Source: Smittium mucronatum (lineage: Eukaryota > Kickxellomycota > Harpellomycetes > Harpellales > Legeriomycetaceae). From it: a stretch of DNA of 30,326 nt. The notes beneath the pieces were generated by a model, which had not been told where the DNA came from, did no database searches, and was given only the letters and a program-made list of their open reading frames with translations. Positions within the stretch are counted from its first letter, which is position 1, and every line of letters starts with the position of its first letter. Shown here in pieces: positions 8,027 to 22,837 of the stretch. A program made the position numbers and the translations under genes. Location: NCBI GenBank assembly GCA_001953115.1, contig LSSL01002838.1, forward strand, positions 1 to 30,326. The letters run 5' to 3'.

Positions 8027-10328
8027 GGTGATCATGAGAAATGAGTGTTTACGTTTAATTCAGAAACATTTTTTTCTTTTATTTATTTTTTTAGCACCAA
8101 AGTGATGTATGTATACTTAAATGTATTGATCATTCATTCGAAAATTAAGCATTTCAAGCCCTTTATAATAAGTTCTTTCAATTTGCGTAGTGCTATTGGT
8201 AGAATTGGTGAATGCTATTAACTTGTTATTTTATTTTCTTGATACAATTCAAATTCGAATAACTGAATTTAGTTCTATAAATAGTACCCCTTTTAAAAAT
8301 CAACCACAAATTAAAAGAAATTATCTTGATAATCACTCCTCTTTTATCGGCTTTGAAATTTACTTTTTTTTTTTGAAGAGAATTTATTTATAATATTTAA
8401 ATACTAGATGAAATTAAAATAAAAATACAATAAAATCAAAAATTAATTATTAAATTTCATCACAATCTCACCTGCTACTCTAGACGATCCGTACCACACT
8501 GGTCATTGCTTCAATTGCTTTAAATCCACATCCATATCATCAACATTTTAATGAAATTCATTCTCCAATATTTTAAACTTATCGTGAAATTTCTCTACTT
8601 TTTATAAAAAAAATTCTAAATATAAATAACATAAAACTTTTTTGGATGTTTTATTTCTTTATTTTTTTCACTTTATTTATCAAACTATTCCATGATTTAT
8701 TTTACTTGAAATGTACCTCTAAATATAAAAATTCCCATTATTTGATATTTCGCCATATTTCGTATCAGATAAAATAAAAAATTTCTAATGTTTTACATAA
8801 AGATAAAAATTAGTTAAAATATATAATTTTTTTTTTAATTTTTATAAATTTATTTTTAATTCTCAGCATTTATGAATTATTTAATTGTATTGGCTTTATT
8901 TTAATTTTTGTTAAAAAATTATTTTTAAATCATCCAATTTATCATATCGATAGTATCAAAATTCTACAAATATCTTATAAAGCTTAAAATATTCTCACTT
9001 TATCTTTAAAAAAACTTATTTCTGATTTCTTTTATTAGCTTAAAATTTGAATTTTTATTACCAATAACTATGCGATTTAATAGTAAAAAAGCTAAAAATC
9101 ACTATTTCCTTTGTCAAAATCAAAAAAATTCATAATATACCGTTCTTTTTTGATTTTCGAAAAGTATATCACTTATTTATAGCTTTTTAGTTTCTAAAAA
9201 AAGGGGATGTTATCACTGAAATCCAAAAGTTATTGTTATATCACAGAAATTATAAATGGAATTAATTGAGTCCATAGTATTATTTATTACAATTTTTTAA
9301 TAATTTTTACAAAAAAATAACTACACAATTTACATTAAATATTGGCACAAAATTGATTTTACAATTTTATTATATATTTTATATGCTTCAAAAAGATTTA
9401 AAAAATACTTTAAATTTTATTTCGAAATCTATTCAAAACGATAGAATTGAAAAAATAAATCATGGTTCGCATTATTTTCCCAAGAAAATTTAATAACCAT
9501 GATATGTCTTTTTTTTCCAAGTCTATTACCCAGTATCTACAAAAAAATTTTAAACCCGCAAAAAATGCATTAATTTGTGATAAAATGATTAATAAACTCC
9601 CATAACTCCCTCTTTTTTGGTGTTTGAATATGTATTAATCATTTTTAAGATAAAAAAATAAGACCAAACGAAAATAAAAATAGTATTTTCTTCCCTTAAT
9701 ACTTTGCATATGTATCCACTACTTCTAATACCACAGATATTAGACTTAATTTCTTATTTTTAGGTGTAAACATTATTATCATATAATCATAAGCTTATTA
9801 GGAAAATTCTAATATTTAATTTTTTGAATTTTAATTGCATTTTGGGCTTTTTTTTTAATATTTTGGATAAGGGGTTCTATATAGATATTTCTGGGGGCTT
9901 TTTATCAAAAAGATAATTTCGGAAATTTACAAGTGAGATTCCTAACACTTTTAATTAGGCAAAAAAAACTTATTGATGGATTTTTTTTAGTAATTTATTA
10001 ATCGCATAAATTTTAAATAATTGGAATAACTTTTCACCGAAATTTAGAGAATTTTAATTCTTTATTTTTATAAGAGACTTTTTTTTGCTTAATTGGCTGA
10101 TTTCTATTAAGTAAATTGTTTTTTGTAAAAGGTTACATTATTATATTGGTTATTTTTGGTAAAGTTTGAAAATATATTCCTATTCGATAAAATAACGCAC
10201 CGAGTTTCTCATACTGACCTAAAAATATATGTGATAAAATTTCGTTTCTATTTTAATATACAGGGAAAAAAAGACTTAAATCGGAAAAAATTCAAAAAAA
10301 AATTTGGGTTGCATTATAATGTTGGAAG

Positions 10329-10352
10329 TTTTCATTTTCATTTTCATTTTCA
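10329..10352 (+). repeat. TTTTCA hexamer, four tandem copies
   Basis: Four perfect TTTTCA units are followed by a variant copy with two extra T. A simple repeat with no evident function. Confidence 0.85.
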
Positions 10353-10432
10353 TTTTTTCAATTGGATTATACTTCGTTTATTTGATTTACTAATAAAAAA
10401 ACTAAATTTAAAGATTAACTGAGTTTATTAAA

Positions 10433-10456
10433 TTCATTAATTCATTAATCCATTAA
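10433..10456 (+). repeat. TTCATTAA octamer, three tandem copies
   Basis: Two exact units and a third with one change (TCCATTAA) lie in direct tandem. Confidence 0.75.
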
Positions 10457-11021
10457 TCATCCCTCGAAGAATAATATTTATATATTAATTAATTTATTCT
10501 TGACTCGTTAACACCTTGTTATATAAGTATTATACTTTATTTAAATAAAAATTTATTTATTTATATAAAAAAATTATTTTTAAGCATTTTTATTTAAAGA
10601 TATGGTTTGATTCGATTTTGTCTAATTTTAGTTTTGAATCTAAAATTTTTTTAATTAATATAAAATTCTAGAATTTAATATTATAGAATAAGATTTTCAC
10701 ATATTTTTATCCGATGTTTTAATATTTTTATTTAATGTTATGATGATTAAGGTAGAATAATACAAATAATAATCAAAATCGACACAATTTTTTTAAATTT
10801 TTGATAGTCATTATTTTAAAATCAACCTTGAAATACCTAGTAAAAAATAACCATTGTTGGAACTTTTCCATAAAATTTGAAATTTATTTTTTATTAAGTA
10901 ATTTTCACTGATTTGAAAATCTCATAGAATTGTAGTCACAAAATGTGGGGGACTTAGAAATTGCTGATAATAAAATATTTTGAAGAATTAGAACCTTTAA
11001 ACCAAAGTACTTGGCGTATGA

Positions 11022-11037
11022 TGCCGCTAGAGCGGCA
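11022..11037. repeat. GC-rich 7-bp palindrome inside the AT desert
   Basis: TGCCGCT and AGCGGCA are exact reverse complements separated by AG. The 60 bp around it (about 11005-11050) are much richer in GC than anything within several kilobases. An isolated CTTGGC (GCCAAG) begins just before it. Confidence 0.6.
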
Positions 11038-14000
11038 GAGGTGGGTTGGGAGAAATTTTTTTGCTTTTTTTTAATTTTTTTTAAGTTGGTTTTAAGAAAA
11101 TTTTATTGGATTTAAAATGAATTTACCGTAAAAAAGAACGAAATTATAATTATATTCTAATTATAGAATATAATAGCATAGCATATCATTTTTGATTAAA
11201 ATTTCATCAAATATAATGAGCAGGGTTTCTTAGATATCATTAATTTATTTTTCGATATCTGAAAACATAAATAAAAGACGTTGATTTTTTATTCATAAAG
11301 TATATTTGAAGTTTTTATAATATAACAAATAACTCTTTTTTATTTTAATTTGGAGTATGCATATAAAAATTATTATTTTATTGCATAATTTTAATATATC
11401 ATAAATATTCAAAAATCCGATGATTAAAAAAGGGCGATTCTCGATTTATAACAAATTAAAAGTTTTTTTGTTTTAATACACCTTATCCAATCAAATACAA
11501 AAGATTTTTAAGAGGGTTTTATAAATAGGTCATTTTTAAGATTTCAAAATTGGTTGGTATCTTAGGGCAATATTGGATTATAAAAAAATTAAACTCTAAA
11601 CCTTAAACCAATATTAACTTATAATATAATATCTCGAGCCTAAGTATATATTTAATTATCGATTATATCTCACTATAAAAATTTAAATTGATATTTAATG
11701 AAATTATTATTAGTGATATATAAAATATTCTTATGTAAAAAGAGTATTTTTTTTTCAAAAAAAAAATTTCCTTGAGTCACCATATGTAAAATTGTGCAAT
11801 TTTTCCCGAAATACTCAGAAATTGAGCCACGTTTTTAGTTCTCATTAAATTTGCCTAAAATAATATGTTCTCTTATTCATTTGATAGAACTTAAAAAGGA
11901 TTCATCGATTAATATGAAGACTTTAATTGTTTTTCAAATTTCATCATATGTGTCAGAACTGAAAGTATATAAAAATTTTATTAGCTTGAAATAAACTTTA
12001 AATTTGATAAATAAATTAGCCCGAGATATTTTTTGTGATTTCTTTTTACAATCATATGGCAATAAAGAATAAATGATGGCAAATAATACACACCTAAAGA
12101 TAATTATAAACCATAATAAATAATAAATAACTATTATTTTTAACTTTAAATATTTTTTGAATAAACATCTTTGGTATAAATTTAAACTTTAAGATATATT
12201 TTTAATTTTTTTATAATAAAAATTTGACCATAATCAAGTTTATGATTATTATAAATAGGAACATTTCTCTTATATCTTATTCCATATTAAAAAAAATAAC
12301 CCTTTTTTAAATCAATTTTCTAAATTACATTTTTTTTCTAAAAAATATGTTATCCAGAAAAAAATAAATTGGTTTTTATCTGTAAATGTACCAAAGTGAA
12401 AAAATAGCTATGAAATATATTGTCTACATAATCCATATTTTATTTTTAATATTTTGGAAATTTATTTATATTAATTTTTAGTGATTAAAACGTATTAAAT
12501 AAAAAATATAAGCATTACGCATTTAATGAAACACCAACGATTCTTCAATATTTATTTTCACAATATTGATAAAAATGTGAAAATTTCACTTAGAAGAAAA
12601 TTTATGTTAAAATTTCGAGTCCTTAAATATGCATATTTAACATTAAAGATCTTGTTTTTCAAAAAATACACTTTTATACTATGACAGAAACATAGTATTA
12701 TACATATTATTTGGAAATGAATTATTTAATTTTTAAAAATTAAAATAAAAACATAAATAAATTTTTTTCCAGATGTAATGTTAAAAAACAATACCTATTT
12801 TCAAACTTTAGTTTAATTCCTCCTATTAAAACCCTCATTTTATTTAGTTTTAAACCCTATTATTTATTTATTTTAGAAAAAAAAATAAGTATATTCAGAA
12901 TTTTTCTAGTGTTGAATCATATTCGTAGAATATAGTTTTCTCTAAAAAAAATTAAATAAAAAACATGATGGTAGATTTTCTAAAAAATCTATATACTAAT
13001 TTTAAAGTGATTTTTTTTCTCGTTAAACCGATTTTGATATCAAAAATTAAATTAAATTTTTAATTATTTGAAAATTTTATCCTAACAAAAAATCTTTTTA
13101 GCTCGTATTATATTTAATCTGTAAATCAATGGAATTATTTTATATAATATTTTTTTAAAGTTTTAAAATATTAATTTAATATAATTATAATTATAATAAT
13201 AAATGCGCTCGATATAATTTGCAAAAAAACGAATTTTAAAGAATGAAAAATAATCATATATTTAATTAATTTAAAATTATTTCCATAAAATAATAATAGT
13301 GGTATGGTATTTTTTTTTATTTTATAGTATCTAAATACGTAAATATATTAATCAAACATATTTTAAATAACCTAATTTTGTTAAATCTAAATGAATTAGA
13401 AAAAATTTTTATGAGATTGTTTGAAATATTTTAAATACTTATTGGAATGAGTGTGAATTTTTTTCTATTTTTAATTAATAAAATAGTTAAAATTTATTTA
13501 ATGTATAAAAAAATTACTTAAAATCTCGGTTTAATAAAATTAAAATGCTCTAAGATCAATAATAATATTCTTAGAAAAAAATACTCTATTATTTAAATTT
13601 AAAACTTTGTCAGTATTTATTATGAAAATGGTAATTTTACAATATAATTATACTATGATATACCCTTAAACAGCATTATACTAAATATTTACTCTCTATA
13701 TTAGATTTTTGCTAGTTATATTAATAATTGAATTTTAATTTTTTTTTAAAAAAATATTTATCTTTTATAAACTTTTATTATCATTTTTAGTTCAATTTAA
13801 ATCACTGTAATAATATTTTAAAAAGTAATTATTGGGAAATGTGTCAAAAATTTGTACATAAAGCGCTAAACATAAAAAACTAGATATATTTTTGGCTTTT
13901 TATAATCTCTATTTTTTAAGTAAATTTAGAATATTCGGAAGATTTTAAAATAAATATATTTTTGAATTTATTTATTATATCTAGTATTGATTTATCTTAA

Positions 14001-16924
14001 TATTTCTGATTTTATAATTATTTTTTCGATATTTCCTAAAAAAAACATACGTGCTTGTTAGATTTTTAAAAAAATCGATTCTAAACATATTCGAATTTTT
14101 TTTTGAAAATCAGGAAGGAGGAAGGAGGGGAGATGGTTGTTTAGATTTCTGAAAAAAATGAAAAAATAAACTATTTAAAATCTTTTAATTTATTCTAGAA
14201 GGTTTCCAGATGAAATACACCTTTTCAAGTCAAATTTAGTAAAAATCTGAGTACTATTAAAAAAAATTCCAATATATTTAAAATTTTATAAATTTAGATT
14301 AAGTAATGTAACCCTAATTTAAAATTGAATTAGCTGACTCAATTTTTTAAATTTTTAAATTTTCACATCATTTTTTTCATCATTATAGATAAATATGTGG
14401 TTTGAAATTAATATTTAGACTTAGAAATTTAATAAAATCAAAATTATACCAATTGTGTGGGCTATAGATTCTCAGGTTTTTAGTAAATGATTACATAATT
14501 ATATTCAATCATAGTTTTCAAAAGATTTGATCACAATAATAATCTTTATGACTGGCTATAAAGCCCAGGAGCATTTATTTCTATGTTTACTATTTTTTTC
14601 TAGTCGTTTTAACGCGTGCTGCGAAATTATAACAAATTCTTTAGTTCAATGTAAATTTCAAAAAATGGTAGTGTTATCAATGAAAATCGTAATTATATTC
14701 TTTATATTATAGAAGCTACTTTGAAATAAAAATAATTTGTGTTAAAAATCAAAAATATTAAATATTACGAATTGTAAACAAAATCAAGGCTATAAGAAGA
14801 AAAACACTCTTAAAAATGATTTTAATACTGTTAAAAAAACTCTAATAGAGTATATAAGTCTATTCTCTCGTTTTTTATGGAACAATAAAACATATAATTA
14901 TGTTTATAACCCAGATTATTTGGTTCTCAATACATAATTGCTATACATAATAAAGATGTCTTATAAATAAATATTTCTATTATAGGTAGCATTTTCCAAA
15001 TATTTTTGGATGGGATTTCAATTTGATGGGTCAAAAACTTATGGGAAATTTAGCTTTGGATGGAATGTGGAATATTAATAAGGATTTCAAATTTTTTTAT
15101 TGAGAAATTTAATTATCCAGAATTGTATATTTTAAATTGGATTTTTTATTTTTTTAATCCAAATTTACAAACTTTTAAATCTATTGGACATTATTTAAAA
15201 TTTATTGGAAATTATTTTAAATATTAGATAATTTTTTTTAATTTGGACGTGAACAGGTGTATTAAATAATATTGTAGCTGATAGATGTGAATGATATATG
15301 ATCTTTGTGAAGATTTAACTTTTATTGCTGATAATGCCGAAAAAATATCCTAAAATACACAAAAATTATCTATATCTTATTAAAATAGATGAAAAACACC
15401 ATTCATACCAGTGAATCGTTTAAAAAATTGATAAAGAGAATTTAAGTATAAATCTCAGTAAATCTCTACACCATTACTTTTTTTTATTAGGTTTATTTGG
15501 GTAAATGTGTAAATGATGAGTTCGAAATTGAGATATATATATATAGAATTAGCTAATTCTGCTCAAACCTATTACTATAAAATAGAGTTAAAATAGTAAA
15601 ATAATATTTTTATGAAGTATTGTAAAGCGTGTTTATTTTGAATTTAGGCTGTAATTATATTTTATTATAGATCCTGTATTATAAATTTAAAATTATAAAA
15701 AATATCGATTTATCAGCTTTCATAATTTTCTATTATCTTTTTTTTTGCCCAAATAATGAAGAGATATTATTGATCCAAATCAAATCAAATCTAAGGCTAT
15801 ATAAATATCTAAATTCAAAAATGGTTATTATTTATGAATTTTTAGAATTTATGAAGATACAGTGGTAGATAAATTATAAATTTTGGAAATTTTATTACCA
15901 TACTCACTCGCAATTTCAAAAAAATAAAATAATAATAACGCATTATATATTCTTTATTTTGGATAAAAATACAAAATCCACTTTTAAAGATGCTATTTTA
16001 TCCTCTTTATGAATAAAATCAAAAAAAAAACTGAATTAATTGATTCTTAAGTGTAAGTCATCTTTTATTTTAAATTTTTAATTTTTGGTAACATCTATGA
16101 TGTTTGGAAGTAAAATTTCAAATTAATAAAGAGAGCTATTAATCTGGATCTATTAATTTTAAAAAACGAATTGATTTTATAATATTCTTTTTTTACACAA
16201 GAAAAAATCTCCAAAAAGCCAAAACTAATCACACCCATAATAAAATATTCGAAAAAAAATAGAATATTTGCGTTTTTTTGAATAATTTTTACAAAATATA
16301 AAAATAAAGTATTAAATATCGTTTAATGGAAATTTTAAAATATGAATATATTATGTTAAAAACTTATTTTCAAGACGCGATTTTGGGATTTTTTTAAAAA
16401 TGAATGAGATTTATTAAATATTTATTGTAATTATCTAAATATCATATACATTATATATATCTTCCGCTTAAAATCTCACGAGAAACCATATAATATTATA
16501 AAACAGCCAGGCTGTATTCAAGCTATTTATTAATAATATTTTAATGAAAACTCAAACATTTTTTTTATAGCTATTAAAAACATTGATAGAATAAAATTAT
16601 CTATAATAAAAAAATATTAGTATAAAAAAGGAATTTAAATATTTTAGGATACGTAATTTTTCGTTCAAAATAATAGCTCTAATTTTTTTAGGACACTTTT
16701 TTTTAGCATTTAATATAATTATTAAATTTACTGATAGTTTTTTTTTTGGGTGCAGTAGGATTTGAATAATATATATAATAGGAGATTTATGAAATTTTTA
16801 CATCCATAAATAATTAAAATAAAAAACACCCCCCGTAGTTATTCGTTAATAATTTATGAATAAATTTTTTGTGATATTGAATTTCGAAAAATTAAAAGAT
16901 TGGGAAAAAATAAGAAATGTTTTA

Positions 16925-16970
16925 AAATAACTCGTTTTGTTTTGAAATAACTCGTTTTGTTTTGAAATAA
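16925..16970 (+). repeat. 20-bp tandem repeat, 2.3 copies
   Basis: The unit AAATAACTCGTTTTGTTTTG occurs exactly at 16925-16944 and 16945-16964, then AAATAA begins a third copy. Identical copies imply a recent duplication, as replication slippage would produce. Confidence 0.9.
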
Positions 16971-19900
16971 ATAAACTGCTGATTTTTTAAATTTATAATA
17001 ATAATTACTCTCCAGTTAAAAATATATTACTATATAAATTAAAATATAATTGTTAAACATCAAAATACGAAATTCTACATATTTTTCAACATTTAAAGTG
17101 TTATTTTTCGGATTTTTATAATCATGATTTAAATAAACACCTTCGGTTTAATATTTTTAATATTAATTTGTACCAAATGAAAGTAAGATTGTAATTTTGA
17201 TTATTAAGAGTTTCAAAATTTAAAAAACAACTATATTTCACCTTTTCTCCAACTAGATTCATTTATAAGTATATATATTCACTTTTTTTTACAATAGAGT
17301 TTCAATCGGATAAATTTTTATTTAAAGTTGATTTTATGGAAGCAATAAAATATTTCTAATAAAGTAATTACCTTAATTAAATGCGAATATTTACAAGAAA
17401 AAAAAATTAATAAAAAAATAAGTAACTGCAAATATTTTAAAACTCCTTATGTCTAAACAAGGGTATTAGAAAATTAAAATTATACAGTTTTTCTTTTAGA
17501 CAAAACAATAATTTAATATTTAAAGATTTTTTAGAAAACTATCAATTTTAATAATAAATCAACCATAAATATTATAATATTGCTTTTTAATAAATAATAA
17601 ATAGTATTTAATTATTTTATTGGAGACTTATTTATTTATTGGGGCATAAAAGATATAAAGCAACCAATGTTAGTAGTTTCAATTTCGGATATTAAAATTT
17701 TGATTATTTGAAACTCAGGATTTAAATAATAGTGATTCTCGTTTAATATTTAAGTTTATAAAATTCAACCCACATTAAATGCCCATAAAAAATTTATTTA
17801 TAGTTTTTATTATATTATAATTTTCAATTTTATACGCAAGTATAAAAAAAGTTTGCAAAAAAATCTATCAATTTTTTTTAAATAATGCAAATAATACATT
17901 TGTTTTTACTCACTTAATTATTTTAATTAAACCTTAATGGCCCAATTTAATATTAAAAAATTCGAAATAGATTTTCCAGAAAAGAATGACCTTTTAAATT
18001 ACAAAAAATAACACAATACACTTAAAAATAAATAATTTTTCGGACATTGAATGAAATTTCCTATGAATTAAAATAAATAAATAAACTTTTTTTATTTTTT
18101 AATAGAAAAGATAGCACTTTTTAATTTAAAAGTGAGGATTTTTCAAATTCTAGTGATCATTTTTGACTGAGAAAATTTCACTAAAAAACAGTAATCCTGA
18201 GTATATTTACAAGTAAATAATTTATTATATGTGGATCAATTTAATTTGAACTCTTTATAACAGTATTCAGTAAATAAAGTGATAGTACAACATTAGTATC
18301 AAAACAAATAAATAATCTATAGCTGTAAATATAATTAAATTATGCAAAAAAATCATCAGGAGTCGAAAGAATGAGGTTTCTAACGATGAGATAAAGGTAA
18401 CCGGGTATAATATTCTCTGTAATATTATCAAATGCTTGGTAAATAATGTCCTTATTGAAATAATTGAATTCTATGGGTCACTAATTTATTTTTTTAAAAA
18501 TATTTTCCACCTTAATATATGTATTTTCCACCAATTAATAATTTAAGGATGTGGTGGTCAAAATTTTAAAATTCAACCAGAATTTTCTATAATCTCCAAA
18601 TCTTTCGGTAATACTTGTTTTCTGGAGTTGTCCATGTTCACAAAAAAACAGCATAATGATTATTTATCTATAATATTTTTATAAATTTCGGATATTAATG
18701 CAGTAAATTTCTCAGAATTAACTTATACTTCAGTGATTACTTTTTAGCTTATAATTTTTTTGTAATTGATGGCTTGAAAAAATGGTGAATCCTTACTTTT
18801 GTTTTTAAGCAAAAAAAAAGCTCTTTTTCCTGGAAAATATCTAGTATGGGATATTATTATGTGTAAATTTTATTCATTCTCATCAAGAAAGATAAAATTT
18901 CCTCCTTTAGAAGAAAAATTAAAGGTGGGTAATTTCTATTTTTATGCTTTTTTTTGGCGTTTTTTTTATAAGAATTTAATCTATAAATGAGCTTATATCC
19001 GTTTTTGATCTATTTTCTGCATTATAAAATAAGTTTCGACCGATTTCAAAAAAAATAAATTATTCTGTGCTTTACAAACAGAATTTCTCTTATTTTTTTA
19101 AAAACTACTCCAGAGTAACTGCTCACATGATTATTTATTTTATTTTAAAAATATTCATTGTTTTTTCTTGGTTTCCTAGTAGTGTTACGATTTTTTTTAT
19201 GCAAAATGTTAACATCTCCATTATTTGAAGCACCTGTGTGATACAACATCTTTTAAAAAGACCCATTTCGAATATTTTCCCCTTTAGCCCCCAGTCTTTA
19301 ATAAATTTTGTAATTTATTCCCGGTAGATATTCAACATCTTTTATTACAATGAAATTATCAAAAAAAATTCAAAAATTATGCCTTTAACTTTTTTTGGGA
19401 GATTTTTTTTTAGATTTCAGATAAATTTCTGTGGTTTTAGAATAAATTCCATCAGCTTCTGGTTTAACTTTATATATATATCGCATTTCATAATGTATCA
19501 AATACATGTTTTGTATGAATATCCATAGTCAAGGCTTTGAGGAAAGTATTTTTAGTGATATTTTTAATTGAAAAATGATAACTCTACTTTAAAAAACTAA
19601 AATTTTCCAGAATAAAAAATTATCTTTAAATGACTGAAAATTGATGGTTTTTTGTGTTTTTTTGAATTTTTTTTCTTATTTTTATTCAAAAAATTTATTT
19701 ATTTCTGAAAATACGTATTATTAAGTTTTTATTAGTGCACACATTATTAATTATTTACAATTCAAATGCAAAATTTTAGAAATTTAGGTTTTTTATCCAT
19801 TTCATTCAAAATTACTTTCTTTTACTTTATTCAAAATTTTAAATATAACTAAAGAAACATAGCCCTAGACCCTGAAATTCAAAGCAGCATTAATCGTATA

Positions 19901-22837
19901 ATTTTTTTCTTTCAAAATAAAAAAGTCCTTATCACCAAAAACTAAATTCATAAAATGTATTTAATAATATGTTAGTTTAAAATTAGGATTTTTTATGTGC
20001 CATAGTTTTAAATATTTTATTGTTTGTCAAAATATATTTTTAGAAAATTGAAGTAAAATAACGCAATTAATTATATATAAAACAAATTTTAGTGAATAAA
20101 TGAATCAAAATTTCTATGAATACACAATTCTCGTATAAAACTTATTTCGAGAATCAAATTAAACAACTTTTTTCTCTTAAAATACTTATTAATATAACTC
20201 TTACAATTTATACCACAATAAGTTATTATTATATCATTTGGTAAATATTAACATCATATTTTTAGTATTTCAACGAAAATAAACATTTTTTAGCCATTTT
20301 AAATATCTTTTTATTAATATCGAAATTTCTACAGCGCATTATTCAAAGAATAATATGGAGCATTTTAAAAAATACATAAATTTTTCTTCTTAAGACTCTT
20401 TTTTTACAGTTCTGTTTTGGGTTCGAGACACAAAGCTGAAATTTGAGGTTTTAGGATTTTGTCCTGGATAATATATCGCATTTTTTAGCAATGAAATTTA
20501 TTTTATTTTAATTAAATATCAAGATATTGGTCAATTTTTTTAATGGATACTATTTTAAAAATCATCATTTTTGAATTTCAATTTTTTTAATATATTTAGT
20601 TTAACCTAAAATAATTCATAATTCGAAGGATAAGCAAGTGTTTTGATTAATATATATCACATCCATTAAAATCAGATTTTTTTCGAAAATAAACATTTCA
20701 TTTTACAATATTGGCTTTTCTGAAATTCTATATTTTATGTAATTTTTTCAAAAAATTTAGAATTATTCAATTAGATTTTTGAGAATTTTTTAAAAAATAA
20801 TAAATCACATTTTCATTTAAAAATGTTCGTAGATTCGTATTTTGTGACTTTATTGCATCTTTGCACTTTCATGAGCAGTTTTTGTCTTAATAAATTTGTA
20901 TAAATTATGTATTTAATTTTGATTTTCATGTAATTTTGGTTATCTTTTGGTATTTACTATTTCTAAAGGGGTTTTAGTCTGTATTTTTTGACTGATTTTT
21001 ATTTGAGATCAAATAGAGATTTTTTTTAATAAAATATTTTTTTACTTATAAGATTTTTATGGTATAGAAATTCTTGTAACTGAAAAATTTTCCTTAGAGT
21101 TTTGAGGTTTATTACTCGCAGAATATTTCCGAAGAATAGGAATTATAAAAAAACTCCTATCACACTTAGAATTCTTTAAAAGAAATAATCTAGAATTTTA
21201 CATATTTAATACATTATAAATAATATTAATTTTACAATAAAAGTAAAAATAGCTAATTTTTATTTTATAAAATCCCAAACCCGAAAATTTATTATAAAAA
21301 TTTTTTTCATGTTTTTTTTAATTTTTTTATTAGCTGGCTCTGTGAAATTATGTTTGAATAAAAATCAAATTTACACCATTTTTAATAATAAAAATCTCAT
21401 TTATATTATTAATGGCCACCAATTAAAAGATTAGAAATCGTATAAATAACAGCTTAATAGTAATTCGCGTTGTAGAGAAGAGTGAATTGATTATATTTTA
21501 ATGCTTTATGTAACGCTAGCTCCCAGTCTAATTAAATTAAATTAAAATTTAATATTCATACTCTCGACTAAAAAATATATAACAAATCACAAATATGTTA
21601 TCATCTGAGTAAGGAGCTCTCGTTGGAAATAAAAAACATATATATTTTTCATATATTTGTACTATCAAACAAAAAATCTTTGATATTAATATATTTCAAA
21701 ACATTTCTGAGGATATAATCTCAATTTATTTTTAACATTACAATTTTTTAACATAAAATACATTAAATTCATTAAATTTGAAATTATTTACCAATTTTAA
21801 GCATATAAATAATTAATGATTAATTTATTAAAAACTCCCTAAAACAGGGTCTGATTTATTTTATTAATGCTTATTTTTCGCATAATAATTGACGATCACT
21901 AATTTTAATTTTTAATATTATTTAATACGGACTTATAAGTGATATAAACAGGAATGTATTTGATTGAATTTTATTTTTTTCAAGTGCTTAATTTTTTTAA
22001 AAATAAAACATTTTAACTATAAATAACAATATTTTTGTTTATTTAATAAGAAAATATATTTGGGTAAATGGATCAAAAAGCTCAATTTACATTCAAAATT
22101 ATTAATCCAAATAAATTCCAGCCTTTCTTTTGAGAAAAAATTAATTATTATAACTTGAGCATAAATATAATATTTCATGGTCACAGCTATCTTTTGACAC
22201 CAATATAAAAATGATAGATTCTTTCTGAAGTAAAATTTTTAATATGTTGTTTTAAGTTTTTATTTATTAACTTTGACAGTGATTTTTTTAGGAAAGTATA
22301 TATATTCAACAAAATCTATTAAATAATAATTAGTGGTTTAAAATCACTCGGTGTCATAACCGCCAAAAAGCAATGGACCATACTTGAAAATCAAACTTAC
22401 ATAAAACATATATTGTAGCATTTATTTCTATATTTTTTCAAATTTTTTCGAGATTTTGATTCTATTAGCTGCAGTATATTTTCTTGATTATAAAAAAAAT
22501 AAGCTGGATTTTAGTGTTAAAGTGGTAGAACACTCATTTTTTTCTTAGGCTAAGCTACGCTTCCTTTATGGTCCGAAAGTCTTAGCACATTTGATGAATA
22601 ATTTATTCGTTTTATATTTTAGTGGTTCAGTTATTTTAGTTTTTCTCCTTTTTTGAATCCAATCGTTTTTTATATTGTTCAGTAGTGGCTTTACTAGTCT
22701 TGAGTCTGGTCAGATTTTGTTAGTTATTATTTTAGTTACTTTTTTGACTGGTATCATTACCTAATAGTCAGTTTTATTGGTCATTAAAGGTTTAATTTAG
22801 TGTTTTCAATAGATTATATAGTACTATGTGAATTTTT

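Larger units (their letters stand above)
4615..8030. other. Gene-poor, homopolymer-rich intergenic stretch
   Basis: Apart from the weak remnant at 4761, no gene was found. The + strand is pyrimidine-rich, with many T8-T10 and A8-A15 runs and long C tracts. A 62-codon minus-strand frame (5037-5225) has no recognisable feature. GC falls gradually rightward and drops sharply near 8.0 kb. Confidence 0.6.
8031..22530. other. AT-rich desert, left part; no gene seen
   Basis: G+C is about 15-20% by eye, with some 60-base lines containing one or two G/C. Open frames here (8190-8393, 10156-10422, 14527-14712, 18799-18990) are short, start at non-ATG codons and translate to low-complexity Lys/Phe/Ile/Asn strings; none has a domain. 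No tRNA, rRNA or long repeat array is visible. Small tandem repeats and one GC palindrome are listed separately. CpG and CpA/TpG are still present, so strong RIP is not evident by eye. Confidence 0.7.

Noticed and set aside
10156..10422. 88-codon + strand frame
   Set aside because: Non-ATG start, and includes the TTTTCA tandem repeat (read as Phe-His repeats) and low-complexity Lys/Phe runs.
8031..22530. Insertion of mitochondrial DNA
   Set aside because: Composition would fit, but there are no mitochondrial protein, rRNA or tRNA fragments.
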